Shown: positions 1 to 8,253 of the stretch, one piece after another
How the letters are laid out: every line of letters starts with the position of its first letter
How positions within the stretch are numbered: the first letter of the stretch is position 1
From: CAZGQY01 sp964528035
GTDB lineage: Bacteria > Pseudomonadota > Gammaproteobacteria > Methylococcales > UBA1147
Reading direction: 5' to 3'
DNA length: 26,195 bases
Assembly (NCBI GenBank): GCA_964528035.1
Contig: CAZGQY010000037.1
Span: 1-26,195 of the forward strand
Notes under the pieces: generated by a model
Told to the model about the DNA's origin: nothing
Seen by the model: only the letters and a program-made list of their open reading frames with translations
The model's database searches: none
Made by a program: the position numbers and the translations under genes

Positions 1-468
1 AACACCGGCTCCGATCTGCGCACAACTCCCCACGGTTGCCCAGGTATCCACCATTGTGCCACTATCAACATAGGCACCGATATTCACATAACTTGGCATT
101 AACACGGTGTTAGGGGCGATATACGACCCGACACGGGCATTTGCCAAAGGAACGACTCGAACGCCTGCAGATTGAAAATCGTCGGGAGTGTAGGTTGAGA
201 ATTTGGTTTCGACTTTATCGTAGTATCGAGTTGCACCGCCTTCCATAATACGATTTTCTGAAATTCGAAAAGACAGCAGAACGGCTTTTTTCAGCCATTG
301 ATTTACGATCCACTCGCCGTCTTTCTTTTCAGCCACTCGAGCCGCACCGGAATCGAGAAGATCGAGTGCCTCAAAGACGGCTTTTTTTACATCTTCCGGG
401 ACAGTGCTGGGGCTGATAGTATCTCTGTTTTCAAAAGCTTCATTAATTAAGGTTTCGAGTTGTGTCAT
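1..468 (-). CDS. dapD: 2,3,4,5-tetrahydropyridine-2,6-dicarboxylate N-succinyltransferase, 3' part beyond window edge
   Basis: DapD transfers succinyl from succinyl-CoA to tetrahydrodipicolinate, the entry step of the succinylase branch of lysine and diaminopimelate synthesis, in the cytoplasm. The reading frame starts at the ATG at 468-466 (MTQLETLINEAFENRD) and stays open to base 1, giving 156 codons of a family usually about 275 residues long. Recognisable segments are NQWLKKAVLLSFRI and the start of the left-handed beta-helix, VGSYIAPNTVLMPSYVNIGA followed by YVDSGTMVDTWATVGSCAQI. The C-terminal part lies outside the window. It sits 17 nt downstream of the dapC stop in the same direction, so the two are very likely co-transcribed. 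The ribosome site is weak (TGGAA about 8 nt before the ATG). Identity is secure. Confidence 0.95.
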   Translation of the reverse strand, partial: MTQLETLINEAFENRDTISPSTVPEDVKKAVFEALDLLDSGAARVAEKKDGEWIVNQWLKKAVLLSFRISENRIMEGGATRYYDKVETKFSTYTPDDFQSAGVRVVPLANARVGSYIAPNTVLMPSYVNIGAYVDSGTMVDTWATVGSCAQIGAGV

Positions 469-485
469 GGTTTTTCCAGTAAATA

Positions 486-1682
486 TTATAGTGTTGAAAA
501 ATAGTGTTGGATTCGCTGCGCAGCATCGATACATTCATCCAGAGGCGCAACCAGGGCAATTCGGACACGATTGCTGCCAGGGTTGATACCGGCAACTTCA
601 CGTGAGAGAAAACTGCCGGGAAGTACCGTAATGTTTTCTTGCTGATAAAGCATTTTGGCGAATTGCTGATCATCTAACGGTGTTTCAGGCCACAGGTAGA
701 ATGAGGCTTCTGGGGGGGTGACCCTCCAGGCACCTTTTAGTGTATTTGTTACTGCACGAAATTTATCACGATAGAGTATTCTGTTCGTTCGTACATGATC
801 TTCATCCTTCCAGGCAAGCGTACTGGCCATTTGTGTATGAACCGGTAGTGCGCAGCCATGATAAGTTCGGTATTGAAAAAATCCACGAATTAATTGAGCG
901 TCTCCGGCAACAAAACCGGACCTTAAGCCAGGTGCATTTGAGCGTTTTGACAGGCTATGAAAAACCAGACAATGACTGAAGGAATCGTTGCCCATGGCTG
1001 CGGCTGCCTGAAGAAGTCCCGCTGGTGGTTTTAATTCATCCAGGTAGATTTCAGAATAACATTCGTCAGCCGCGATGACAAAATCGTGACGCATTGCGAG
1101 TTCGATGAGACGCTGCAACATGTCGAGAGGAATGATTCTGCCATGCGGGTTTCCCGGCGAGCAGCTGTAGAACAACTGACAACGTTTCCAAACGTGGTCG
1201 GGAATTGAATCGAGATCGGGCAGGAATTCATTTTCGGCGCAGGTGTTTAAATAATAGGGTTCTGCGCCAGCGAGTAATGCAGCACCTTCGTAGATTTGAT
1301 AAAAAGGGTTTGGCATTATTACGATGGGTGATTTGTGTCGATCTATCACGGTTTGAGCGATGGAAAAGAGCCCCTCTCGCGTGCCTGAAACCGGTAATAT
1401 GTTTTGCTCAATATCCAGAGCAGAGCTTGTCAGATTGAAGCGTCGAATTAACCAGTCGGCAATTGCTGTGCGCAACTCAGGGGTTCCCCGGGTGGTGGGG
1501 TACTTCATCAGGCCATCGACATTGGTTCTGATCGATTGACGGACAAAGTCAGGCGTCGCATGTTTTGGTTCACCGACTGAGAGTGCAATATGTGGTTTGT
1601 CCTGGAGAGGATTGAGTGCTTGTTTGATTTGCTGTAACTTTTCAAACGGGTATGAATGTAACTGGGATATATGAGGGTTCAT
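486..1682 (-). CDS. dapC: succinyldiaminopimelate transaminase (DapC type)
   Basis: This PLP-dependent class I/II aminotransferase of 398 residues makes N-succinyl-LL-diaminopimelate from the keto precursor with glutamate as amino donor. The N-terminus (MNPHISQLHSYPFEKLQQIK, then IALSVGEPKHATPDFV) is typical of the gammaproteobacterial DapC family. Fold-type-I residues are visible: SPGNPHG at 175-181 (N178), the PLP-ring aspartate D206 in AADECYSEIY, the Schiff-base lysine K246 in SLSKRSNAPGLRSG, and a C-terminal NRVRIALV holding the carboxylate-binding arginine. Pairing with dapD 17 nt downstream supports DapC over a general aspartate aminotransferase. It starts at an ATG at 1682-1680, facing the PilZ gene across a 316-bp gap. 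Confidence 0.93.
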   Translation of the reverse strand: MNPHISQLHSYPFEKLQQIKQALNPLQDKPHIALSVGEPKHATPDFVRQSIRTNVDGLMKYPTTRGTPELRTAIADWLIRRFNLTSSALDIEQNILPVSGTREGLFSIAQTVIDRHKSPIVIMPNPFYQIYEGAALLAGAEPYYLNTCAENEFLPDLDSIPDHVWKRCQLFYSCSPGNPHGRIIPLDMLQRLIELAMRHDFVIAADECYSEIYLDELKPPAGLLQAAAAMGNDSFSHCLVFHSLSKRSNAPGLRSGFVAGDAQLIRGFFQYRTYHGCALPVHTQMASTLAWKDEDHVRTNRILYRDKFRAVTNTLKGAWRVTPPEASFYLWPETPLDDQQFAKMLYQQENITVLPGSFLSREVAGINPGSNRVRIALVAPLDECIDAAQRIQHYFSTL

Positions 1683-1998
1683 TACTAAAGTCTGGTGTTT
1701 TACTGTTTGTCATGCGCTTCTATCAATCATTCGCTTATGGATAGCCTCCTATAAGTTTCAGTGCCAGGTTATCGTAAAATCTCCGAGCGGTTTTATTATC
1801 TCACGAAGACTAAGGTGACGACACAAAACCTGGCATATGATTAAAATTAAGTATTTGAACAAATCGATTTGGATTCGTTGTAGGTTATTCAGGCGGTGAC
1901 CCAACTAAATTCGGTCTGTACTCAGGTCGCTACCTAAAGACAATTTCTTAATAAATCATCGATTTGTGATATATTTAAGATAACGGATAGTTGGATTT
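1683..1998. other. divergent intergenic region between dapC and the PilZ gene
   Basis: No gene is seen. The region must hold promoters for both dapC (minus) and the PilZ gene (plus). A TATATT at 1971-1976 about 25 bp before the PilZ ATG could be a -10 box, but no convincing -35 accompanies it. A perfect 9-bp inverted repeat, TGCCAGGTT at 1762-1770 and AACCTGGCA at 1827-1835, is separated by 56 bp. That is too far apart for a terminator, and its role is unknown. Confidence 0.4.
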
Positions 1999-2394
1999 AT
2001 GGCAATGAGTAGTATAGAAAAAAGGCGATTTCCGCGAGTTGATGCGAATATATTTGCACAAGTCTGCCGAGAGCATGGGGAAAAGCTCGATGTAATCGTT
2101 TTAGACATATCTGGTACAGGATTAAAACTATTGTGCAATACAATGGAAAGAGAAATACTGACACCGCGTGGGGAATGGACGGAAAATGGACGGCCGATAG
2201 AGGCCAAGATCAATATGGAACTGCCTGTTGGTACTAGCGAAGTTCATAGAATATGTATTTCCAGCTTGGTGGCTTATTCCCGGCGTGTTTCAATGGATCA
2301 GTTTCATGTGGGTATGAAGTATCAGGGCTTGAATGATGAGGATTATAAAATTCTTGCAGATTTTGTCCGATTCAGAATTGCTGAAGAATCTTGA
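1999..2394 (+). CDS. PilZ domain protein (c-di-GMP-binding type)
   Basis: A single-domain PilZ protein of 131 residues, probably a cytoplasmic c-di-GMP receptor. Both halves of the ligand motif are present: R9-R10-F-P-R13 (RxxxR) near the N-terminus and D36-I-S38-G-T-G41 (DxSxxG). This suggests that c-di-GMP binding is retained. No other domain, signal peptide or membrane segment is visible, so the partner or output cannot be named. There are two possible starts, ATG 1999 and ATG 2005; neither has a strong ribosome site. The gene is monocistronic and lies between divergent dapC and convergent glnD. This slot is normally empty or differently filled in relatives with the dapD-dapC-glnD-map order. 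Confidence 0.85.
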   Translation: MAMSSIEKRRFPRVDANIFAQVCREHGEKLDVIVLDISGTGLKLLCNTMEREILTPRGEWTENGRPIEAKINMELPVGTSEVHRICISSLVAYSRRVSMDQFHVGMKYQGLNDEDYKILADFVRFRIAEES

Positions 2395-2547
2395 GCTTGG
2401 TCTGCCAACAGGCTCTGCGTGGGTTGTGTCCAGGAATAGGGGATATAAGTGGCTATGTGATTATCTTCTGGTTTCCCGGATCCGCCACACTCCATTCAGG
2501 CTACGATGGGTATTCTGCAGGGGCAAAAAAAGCGAATTTTGTTCTTA

Positions 2548-2583
2548 GGAGCGAGGATTTGCATATTATTAAAACCTCGCTTC
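2548..2583. mobile_element. 36-bp remnant of palindromic element family A
   Basis: The two ends of family A are joined with the middle missing: GGAGCGAGGATT is followed directly by GCATATTATTAAAACCTCGC and TTC. It is flanked by the direct repeat TTA at 2545-2547 and 2584-2586, the same kind of 3-bp duplication seen at the full copies. The right-hand TTA is the glnD stop codon (TAA on the minus strand). The remnant still forms a GCGAGG/CCTCGC hairpin just past the end of glnD. Confidence 0.75.
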
Positions 2584-5223
2584 TTAGCCTGATACAATTT
2601 CAATGACCTGCTCGCTAATCTCTTTCAATATTTTTTCAGAGCTTATAGGCTGGTTTTTCCAGTCAGTAATAAAAAAAACGTCTTCTGCGCGGTTTCCTAC
2701 GGTGGTGATTTTGGCTTGGTGAACTCTGATATTCATATGGTTGAACACTTGGCCGACTTTTGACAGCAGTCCGGGTTGATCGGCGGCGGTAAGTTCCATT
2801 AATGTGTAGTTCTGACGTCGGTCGATTTCAAAGGATACTCGTGGCTGAATCGGAAAGTGTTTTACCTGGTTGTGTACACGCCGGATCGTTGACAGTTTGC
2901 CGGGATCTTGAGACAGCATCCGACTACGTAAGGTCTTGCAAATTTGTTGTTCTCGAAAAAGGTCGCGAATGGGTTCTCCGGATTGTTCGAGAACCAGATA
3001 ACTGTTTATTACGAGGCCGTTACGGGTGGTAATAATTCTGGCATCAAGAATAGTCAGACATAATTGATCCAGAATTCCAGTACTGTTCGAAAAAAGCTGA
3101 TCCTGATCATGCGTATATAACAAAATTTCCAGACTGCTGCGTTGGTTTTGAGGGCGCAGTAATACTAAAGGCAGGTCATTTGGTTGTGTGGCTGCAATGG
3201 CTATTGTATGCCATACGGTTTCGTCAACAGAATAGCGCTGAAAATAATCTTCATTCAGATTCTCCCATGTGGCATTTATCGTAGTTGGTGCCAGGCCCAG
3301 TCGGCACAATATCGACAGAGCTTCGTTCTTGCTTGATTTAGGCAACAGGCGTTGATCCGAAGGATCTTTTAATCCCTGGTGTAAGGTTCTTAATGTGGCG
3401 TTGTAAAGCTCTTTAAGCAGGGAGTCTTTCCATGAATTCCAGATTTTTGGGTTGGTTGCACGCATATCTGCAACAGTGAGCAGATACAGATAATTCAAAC
3501 GTTCCAGGTTGCCAACCAAGCTTGCAAATTCGTAAATAACGACCGGATCACTCAGGTCTTTGCGTTGCGCGGTCATGGACATGACCAGATGATTTCGTAC
3601 CAGCCAGCTGACTAGTTCAGATTCCTGTTGGGTGAGATGGTGCGCCAGGCAGAATTCTTCAGCGATCGATTCTCCAAGTACCGAATGGTCGCCGCCTTTG
3701 CCTTTGGCAATATCGTGAAACAACCCTGCGATATAGAGTAACGAAGGCTTACGAATCAATAAAAAAACATCGTTGCAGAAAGGCAGTTCATTTTTGTGTT
3801 TGGCCAGCGCAAATCTGCGCAGGTTGCGGATCAGGATCAGAGTGTGTTCATCGACGGTATATACATGAAACAAGTCATATTGTAAGCGGCCGACGATTTG
3901 TGAAAATGCGGGCAGATAGGCTGCCAGAAAGCCATAGCGGTTCATGCGACGCAGTTGATGGACAATCCCCGAATTTTGCGAAAGTATTTCAATGAATAAC
4001 TTTTTGTTTCTGGAATTGCTACGAAATGTATCGTTGACTAGATGCAGGTGTTCTCGAATCAGACGGATGGTACTGGCACGAATGCCTTTAAGACCGGGCA
4101 TTTGTTGCAGAGTTAAAAATATTTCCAGCAAACTCTCTGGGCGTTGTTGAAAAACAGTGTCGTCAGTCACCTCAATAAAACCACAAACCGATTGAAATTG
4201 TGGGCTAATTGGCTCAATGGTACATTTTTCATGTTCCCGGTATATGATTTCGCGAAATAATTGCAGCAACATTTCTGATAGCCGTTCGACTGCCATGACA
4301 GTTCGATAATATTTCTGCATAAATTTTTCGACAGCGCTGGATTGTTCTGTTTTTTCGAAGCCAAATTGTTTTGCCAGAACGCGTTGATGGTCAAATGCCA
4401 GTCTATTTTCCGGACTTCGAGCCAGGCAATGTAATGCGAATCGAACTGTGTTTAGAAAATCATAGGCCTGGGTTAATTCTTCGAATTCAGCCTGGGTAAG
4501 ACAACCGCGCAGGACGAGATCTTGCAGGCTATCTGAGTTGTAATGGCGTTTTTTTATCCATGCAATCATGTGGATATCGCGCAGTCCACCTGGATCCTCT
4601 TTGACGTTCGGTTCAAGATTGAAAGCGGTGTTATTGAATTTTTTATAGCGCTCCTGCTGTTCCTGTAATTTTACTTCGAAATATTGTTCTATTGGCCAGA
4701 TCGAAGCAGGTTCGGTGCCTGTTTTCATTTTCTGGAACAGAGCCTCGGATCCATATAAAAGTCTTGATTCGATGAGAGCAGTGGTGATTACCTGATCTTC
4801 ACGGGCGGAATCAACGCATTCAGCTAAAGTTCGAAGGCTGTTGCCGAGTTTCAGGCCAATATCCCAAAGAAACTGAAGAAATTTTTCCAGTTTCGTTTTA
4901 TGCTCGTCTGTAATCTCAGAATCATAGAGAATCAAAATGTCGACATCAGAATACGGTTGCAATTCCTGCCGGCCATATCCACCAATGGCAATTAGCGAAA
5001 AATGATTAATGTCGGCGCATAAAAACTTTTTCCACGTCGCCAGCAGAATAGAATCGATAAAAACTGCGCGGGCGCGCAACAGGTCTGCAATAGATGTTCC
5101 TGATTGCAACTCCGCAGCCAGTTGATCTGTATTTGCGTTTATCAGATCTTTGAAGTGCGCGATCGGGTTGTCGTCATTCAGCGCATGGTCATCAATTTTT
5201 AAATTCAATGCGGTCTTTTTCAA
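2584..5223 (-). CDS. glnD: [protein-PII] uridylyltransferase / uridylyl-removing enzyme
   Basis: GlnD adds and removes UMP on PII proteins according to glutamine level and so sets nitrogen status signalling. It has 879 residues, close to the usual 860-900. Domains in order: nucleotidyltransferase with GGYGRQELQPYSDVDILIL at 81-99 (metal aspartates D93 and D95), the conserved EPNVKEDPGGLRDIHMI at 204-220, the HD hydrolase domain with VDEHT (H460) and LFHDIAKGKGGDHS (H503-D504), then two ACT domains for glutamine sensing at about 698-770 and 806-879 (LMELTAADQPGLLSKVGQVF). All key residues are present. Its start overlaps the map 3' end by 32 nt, implying translational coupling. The stop codon coincides with the target duplication of a family-A remnant. 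Confidence 0.97.
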   Translation of the reverse strand: MKKTALNLKIDDHALNDDNPIAHFKDLINANTDQLAAELQSGTSIADLLRARAVFIDSILLATWKKFLCADINHFSLIAIGGYGRQELQPYSDVDILILYDSEITDEHKTKLEKFLQFLWDIGLKLGNSLRTLAECVDSAREDQVITTALIESRLLYGSEALFQKMKTGTEPASIWPIEQYFEVKLQEQQERYKKFNNTAFNLEPNVKEDPGGLRDIHMIAWIKKRHYNSDSLQDLVLRGCLTQAEFEELTQAYDFLNTVRFALHCLARSPENRLAFDHQRVLAKQFGFEKTEQSSAVEKFMQKYYRTVMAVERLSEMLLQLFREIIYREHEKCTIEPISPQFQSVCGFIEVTDDTVFQQRPESLLEIFLTLQQMPGLKGIRASTIRLIREHLHLVNDTFRSNSRNKKLFIEILSQNSGIVHQLRRMNRYGFLAAYLPAFSQIVGRLQYDLFHVYTVDEHTLILIRNLRRFALAKHKNELPFCNDVFLLIRKPSLLYIAGLFHDIAKGKGGDHSVLGESIAEEFCLAHHLTQQESELVSWLVRNHLVMSMTAQRKDLSDPVVIYEFASLVGNLERLNYLYLLTVADMRATNPKIWNSWKDSLLKELYNATLRTLHQGLKDPSDQRLLPKSSKNEALSILCRLGLAPTTINATWENLNEDYFQRYSVDETVWHTIAIAATQPNDLPLVLLRPQNQRSSLEILLYTHDQDQLFSNSTGILDQLCLTILDARIITTRNGLVINSYLVLEQSGEPIRDLFREQQICKTLRSRMLSQDPGKLSTIRRVHNQVKHFPIQPRVSFEIDRRQNYTLMELTAADQPGLLSKVGQVFNHMNIRVHQAKITTVGNRAEDVFFITDWKNQPISSEKILKEISEQVIEIVSG

Positions 5224-5986
5224 TGGACTCTTCTTCTCTTAGTGTCAGTATTTCAAAGCCGCTATCGGTTACGGCCAGCGTGTGCTCCCATTGTGCCGAA
5301 AGGCTGCGATCTTTGGTGATTGCAGTCCATCCATCAGGCAGTATTTTGACGTGTCTTTTTCCGATGTTGATCATGGGTTCTATAGTAAATACTAGCCCAG
5401 CTTCCAGTACAATGCCTGTGTTGGGTCTGCCATAGTGGAGGACTTGCGGTTCTTCGTGAAATGTTTTGCCTATGCCATGGCCACAAAATTCACGGACAAC
5501 CGAATAACGCTTGGATTCTGCAAATTTCTGAATGGCATGGCCAATATCACCGAGACGAGCGCCTGGTTTTACCTGTTGAATGCCGATATACAAAGCTTTT
5601 TGTGTCACATCAATAAGCTTTTTAGCATGTGGCGATGCGTTTCCGACCAAGAACATTTTACTGGTATCTCCATGGAATCCGTTTTTGATGACGGTGATAT
5701 CTATATTCACAATATCCCCATTTTTCAGTTTTTTTTTGCTTGGAATTCCATGACATACCTGGTAATTGATGGAAGTGCAAATCGATTTTGGAAATCCCCG
5801 GTAATTCAGCGGGGCAGGAATTGCCTGTTGGGTATTAACAATATATTCGTGGCAAATGTTATCGAGTTCTTCGGTGGTTATGCCAGGAACGACATGAGGT
5901 GCAATCATATCCAGGACTTCAGCCGCAAGTTGACCGGATATTCGCATTAATTCAATGTCATCTTTGCTTTTTAATTGAATGCCCAT
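5192..5986 (-). CDS. map: methionine aminopeptidase type I
   Basis: Removes the initiator methionine from nascent proteins with small second residues. The 264-residue protein has the full dimetal site in E. coli-like positions: H79, D96 (NIDITV), D107 (FHGDTSK), H170 (CGHGIGKTFHEEP), E203 (FTIEPMIN) and E234 (QWEHTLAVT). The conserved Cys-His pair is in YQVCHGIPS. It has a short acidic/basic C-terminal extension (about residues 250-264), which is the part overlapped by glnD. It is transcribed away from rpsB, the usual gammaproteobacterial arrangement, and is the first gene of a map-glnD unit. Confidence 0.97.
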   Translation of the reverse strand: MGIQLKSKDDIELMRISGQLAAEVLDMIAPHVVPGITTEELDNICHEYIVNTQQAIPAPLNYRGFPKSICTSINYQVCHGIPSKKKLKNGDIVNIDITVIKNGFHGDTSKMFLVGNASPHAKKLIDVTQKALYIGIQQVKPGARLGDIGHAIQKFAESKRYSVVREFCGHGIGKTFHEEPQVLHYGRPNTGIVLEAGLVFTIEPMINIGKRHVKILPDGWTAITKDRSLSAQWEHTLAVTDSGFEILTLREEESIEKDRIEFKN

Positions 5987-6178
5987 TTGTAGAATTTAAT
6001 TTCAGCTAAGTATATTTAGTGTAATTATATATCGGTTTGGTATGGAAACCGCAGATTTATATAAGATCGTCGAGAAACTCTTCGAAAATAAAGGTTGTCC
6101 CGGGACGAAGTCGCTTGATATGGCTTCCAGATAAATGGGTGTAATCGCGTACAGAGTTCATGAGTGGAATAGTTTGGA

Positions 6179-6207
6179 TTGTTGGATAAAGCAATTTATG
6201 GTATAAA
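6179..6207 (+). promoter_or_regulatory. candidate sigma70 promoter for rpsB-tsf
   Basis: TTGTTG at 6179-6184 and TATAAA at 6202-6207 are separated by 17 bp, a plausible -35/-10 pair. It would start transcription near 6214 and leave a leader of about 160 nt before rpsB. The -35 match is only moderate and no start has been measured. Confidence 0.4.
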
Positions 6208-6213
6208 GCATCG

Positions 6214-6374
6214 CCGATTTTGGCAATAATTCTCACACACATCGTCGCATTGGATCAGGGTGCCCGTCGTTTTGCTTCGGGTTTTCGAATGGGATGTGTG
6301 GAGGCGTAACCCTCGCGCTAAGGTGCACTGCAAAGTTTGTGTATCCATAGCGCTACAATTTAGGAGTAAATACT
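6214..6374 (+). promoter_or_regulatory. candidate S2 (rpsB) autoregulatory leader
   Basis: rpsB in gammaproteobacteria is known to carry a structured leader through which S2 represses rpsB-tsf. The leader here is long and contains small G/C hairpins, such as CCCG...CGGG near 6263-6282 and GAGGCGTAACCCTC near 6301-6314. The ribosome site TAGGAG (6361-6366) precedes the ATG by 8 nt. The assignment rests on position and length; I could not align it to the known leader family. Confidence 0.35.
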
Positions 6375-7133
6375 ATGGCAAATGTCTCGATGCGTCAGAT
6401 GCTTGAAGCTGGCGTACATTTCGGTCATCAAACCCGTTACTGGAATCCCAAAATGGCTCCCTATATATTTGGAGCCAGAGGTCGGATTCACATAATAAAT
6501 CTAGAAAAAACAATGCCTTTGTTTAACGATGCAATGAGCTATCTGGAAAACATTGCGGCAAATAAAGGCAATATCCTGTTTGTCGGGACGAAAAAACCTG
6601 CGCGTAAGGTTGTTGAAGATGAAGCCCGTAAATGCAGTATGCCTTTTGTAAATTATCGTTGGTTAGGCGGTATGTTAACGAATTTTAAAACGATAAAACA
6701 ATCGATTTCCCGGCTAAAAGAATTGGAAACGATGCGAGATGACGGCAGTCTTCAAAGGTTTAGCAAAAAGGAAGCCTTGGGAATGACCCGGGAGCTTGAG
6801 AAACTTGAACGCAGTCTGGGTGGAATAAAAGATATGGGTAAGTTACCTGATGCACTGTTTATTCTCGACGTTGGTTATGAAAAAAATGCTGTAAATGAAG
6901 CGAAAAAGTTGGGAATACCTGTTATTGGTATCGTTGATACCAATAATGATCCTAATGACGTTGACTATATGATTCCAGGTAATGATGACGCGATTCGTGC
7001 TGTTCAGTTATATTCGCAAAGCGCGTCAATTGCGATTCTTGAAGGGAAAACTCATGGCCTTGATGCGGATGGAGCTAAGGACGAATTTGTGGAAATGGAG
7101 CAAGCGAATGAAAATGAAGAGGCCGCAGAATAA
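6375..7133 (+). CDS. rpsB: 30S ribosomal protein S2
   Basis: Structural protein of the small ribosomal subunit that also anchors S1. The 252-residue sequence opens with MANVSMRQMLEAGVHFGHQT and RYWNPKMAPYIFGARG. It continues with the family segments LFVGTKKPARKVVEDEA, NYRWLGGMLTNFKTIKQS and PVIGIVDTNNDPNDVDYMIP. It is slightly longer than the E. coli protein (241) because of an acidic C-terminal tail rich in Glu. The clear ribosome site TAGGAG fixes the start. It is followed after 90 nt by tsf, the universal partner gene. Confidence 0.98.
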   Translation: MANVSMRQMLEAGVHFGHQTRYWNPKMAPYIFGARGRIHIINLEKTMPLFNDAMSYLENIAANKGNILFVGTKKPARKVVEDEARKCSMPFVNYRWLGGMLTNFKTIKQSISRLKELETMRDDGSLQRFSKKEALGMTRELEKLERSLGGIKDMGKLPDALFILDVGYEKNAVNEAKKLGIPVIGIVDTNNDPNDVDYMIPGNDDAIRAVQLYSQSASIAILEGKTHGLDADGAKDEFVEMEQANENEEAAE

Positions 7134-7223
7134 CGGCAGAGATTTTGGGGTGAACGTCTTACGGATGCACTCTAGATCAAATTTTGAAAACAGTCAGATA
7201 ATTAATATAGTTCCAGGTACGAT

Positions 7224-8105
7224 ATGAACATAACAGCAACAATGGTGAAAGAGCTCCGTGAACGAACCGGTTCAGGGATGATGGAATGTAAAAAAGCATT
7301 GGTCGCGGCTGAGGGTAATTTGGATGTTGCCGTCGAACAAATGCGCAAATCGGGGTTGGCGAAGGCCGATAAGAAATCTGGCCGAACGGCGGCCGAGGGT
7401 AGCATATTCTTTAGTAAAAGCAGTGATGGTCGATCCGTCGTTATGCTTGAAATTAACTGCGAAACAGATTTTGTTGCAAAAGGTGATGATTTCAAGGAAT
7501 TTTCAATGGCCGTAGCCAATGCTGCTTTGAATGCGGCTGTGAATACACTGGACGAAGTGCTTGGCCTTTTGCTGGTCGGTGGTGAAAGTGTTGAGGAATC
7601 GCGTTTGAAACTGGTTGCGAAAATTGGCGAGCATATCAATGTTAGACGATTTGAACGCTATGCAAACGACAATGCTCATATTGGCAACTATTTGCACGGA
7701 ACCCGTATCGGTGTTTTGCTTGAAACAAGCGGTGGTAGTGATGAACTACGAAAAGATATTGCCATGCATATCGCTGCGAGTAATCCGGAATGTGTTTCTG
7801 AAGAAAATGTGTCTGCTGAGATTATTAATAGAGAGAAAGAAATTTATTTGGCTCAAGCCAGAGAAAGCGGTAAACCCGATAATATTATCGAGAAAATGGT
7901 CGAAGGACGCTTGAAAAAGTTTTTGGGTGAAATTACTCTGCTTGGGCAACCATTCGTTAAAGATCCGGATATAAAAATTGCCAAGCTTCTAAGTAACAAC
8001 GATACGTCGGTTGTGAGATTTATTCGTTTTGAAGTTGGCGAAGGTATAGAAAAGAAAGAAGAAAATTTCGCAGAAGAAGTAATGGCACAGGTTCAGGGTC
8101 ATTAA
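7224..8105 (+). CDS. tsf: translation elongation factor Ts
   Basis: EF-Ts catalyses GDP release from EF-Tu. The 293-residue protein starts MNITATMVKELRERTGSGMM and continues ECKKALVAAEGNLDVAVEQM, the N-terminal UBA-like region. It carries the EF-Tu-contact motif T81-D-F-V-A85. The later segment LLGQPFVKDPDIKIAKLL is also typical. It is about ten residues longer than E. coli EF-Ts. It follows rpsB and probably shares its transcript; a 148-nt gap then separates it from pyrH. Confidence 0.98.
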   Translation: MNITATMVKELRERTGSGMMECKKALVAAEGNLDVAVEQMRKSGLAKADKKSGRTAAEGSIFFSKSSDGRSVVMLEINCETDFVAKGDDFKEFSMAVANAALNAAVNTLDEVLGLLLVGGESVEESRLKLVAKIGEHINVRRFERYANDNAHIGNYLHGTRIGVLLETSGGSDELRKDIAMHIAASNPECVSEENVSAEIINREKEIYLAQARESGKPDNIIEKMVEGRLKKFLGEITLLGQPFVKDPDIKIAKLLSNNDTSVVRFIRFEVGEGIEKKEENFAEEVMAQVQGH

Positions 8106-8253
8106 AGGCAGCCAGGTCCGTCCTCGACGAAATACCAGCGGGGGTTATTCGCGAGTCGTTTTTTCTCGTGGATTGCTGCCATCGAGATCGAAGGTAGGTA
8201 ACAAATTTCTATTGGGTTGCCTTTAATTAAATGTCGGATTTTGGTTTTGTTTT

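Larger units (their letters stand above)
5987..6374. other. divergent map / rpsB intergenic region
   Basis: No convincing gene is seen in these 388 bp. The region should contain the minus-strand promoter of map and the plus-strand promoter and leader of rpsB, which are listed separately. A 61-codon minus-strand frame at 6057-6242 has no ribosome site, overlaps the proposed rpsB promoter and is not called. Confidence 0.5.

Noticed and set aside
1762..1835. 9-bp inverted repeat TGCCAGGTT / AACCTGGCA in the dapC-PilZ gap
   Set aside because: The arms are 56 bp apart, so it is neither a terminator nor a typical operator. One perfect 9-bp pair in a region this size is only mildly unusual.
5435..5950. 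171-codon open frame on the plus strand inside map
   Set aside because: It is antisense to the fully conserved map gene, shows no family motif and has no ribosome site. It is a by-product of map codon use.
6057..6242. 61-codon minus-strand frame upstream of map (ends PGTTFIFEEFLDDLI)
   Set aside because: The tail looks somewhat protein-like, but there is no ribosome site and it overlaps the probable rpsB promoter and leader. Not supportable without a homologue.
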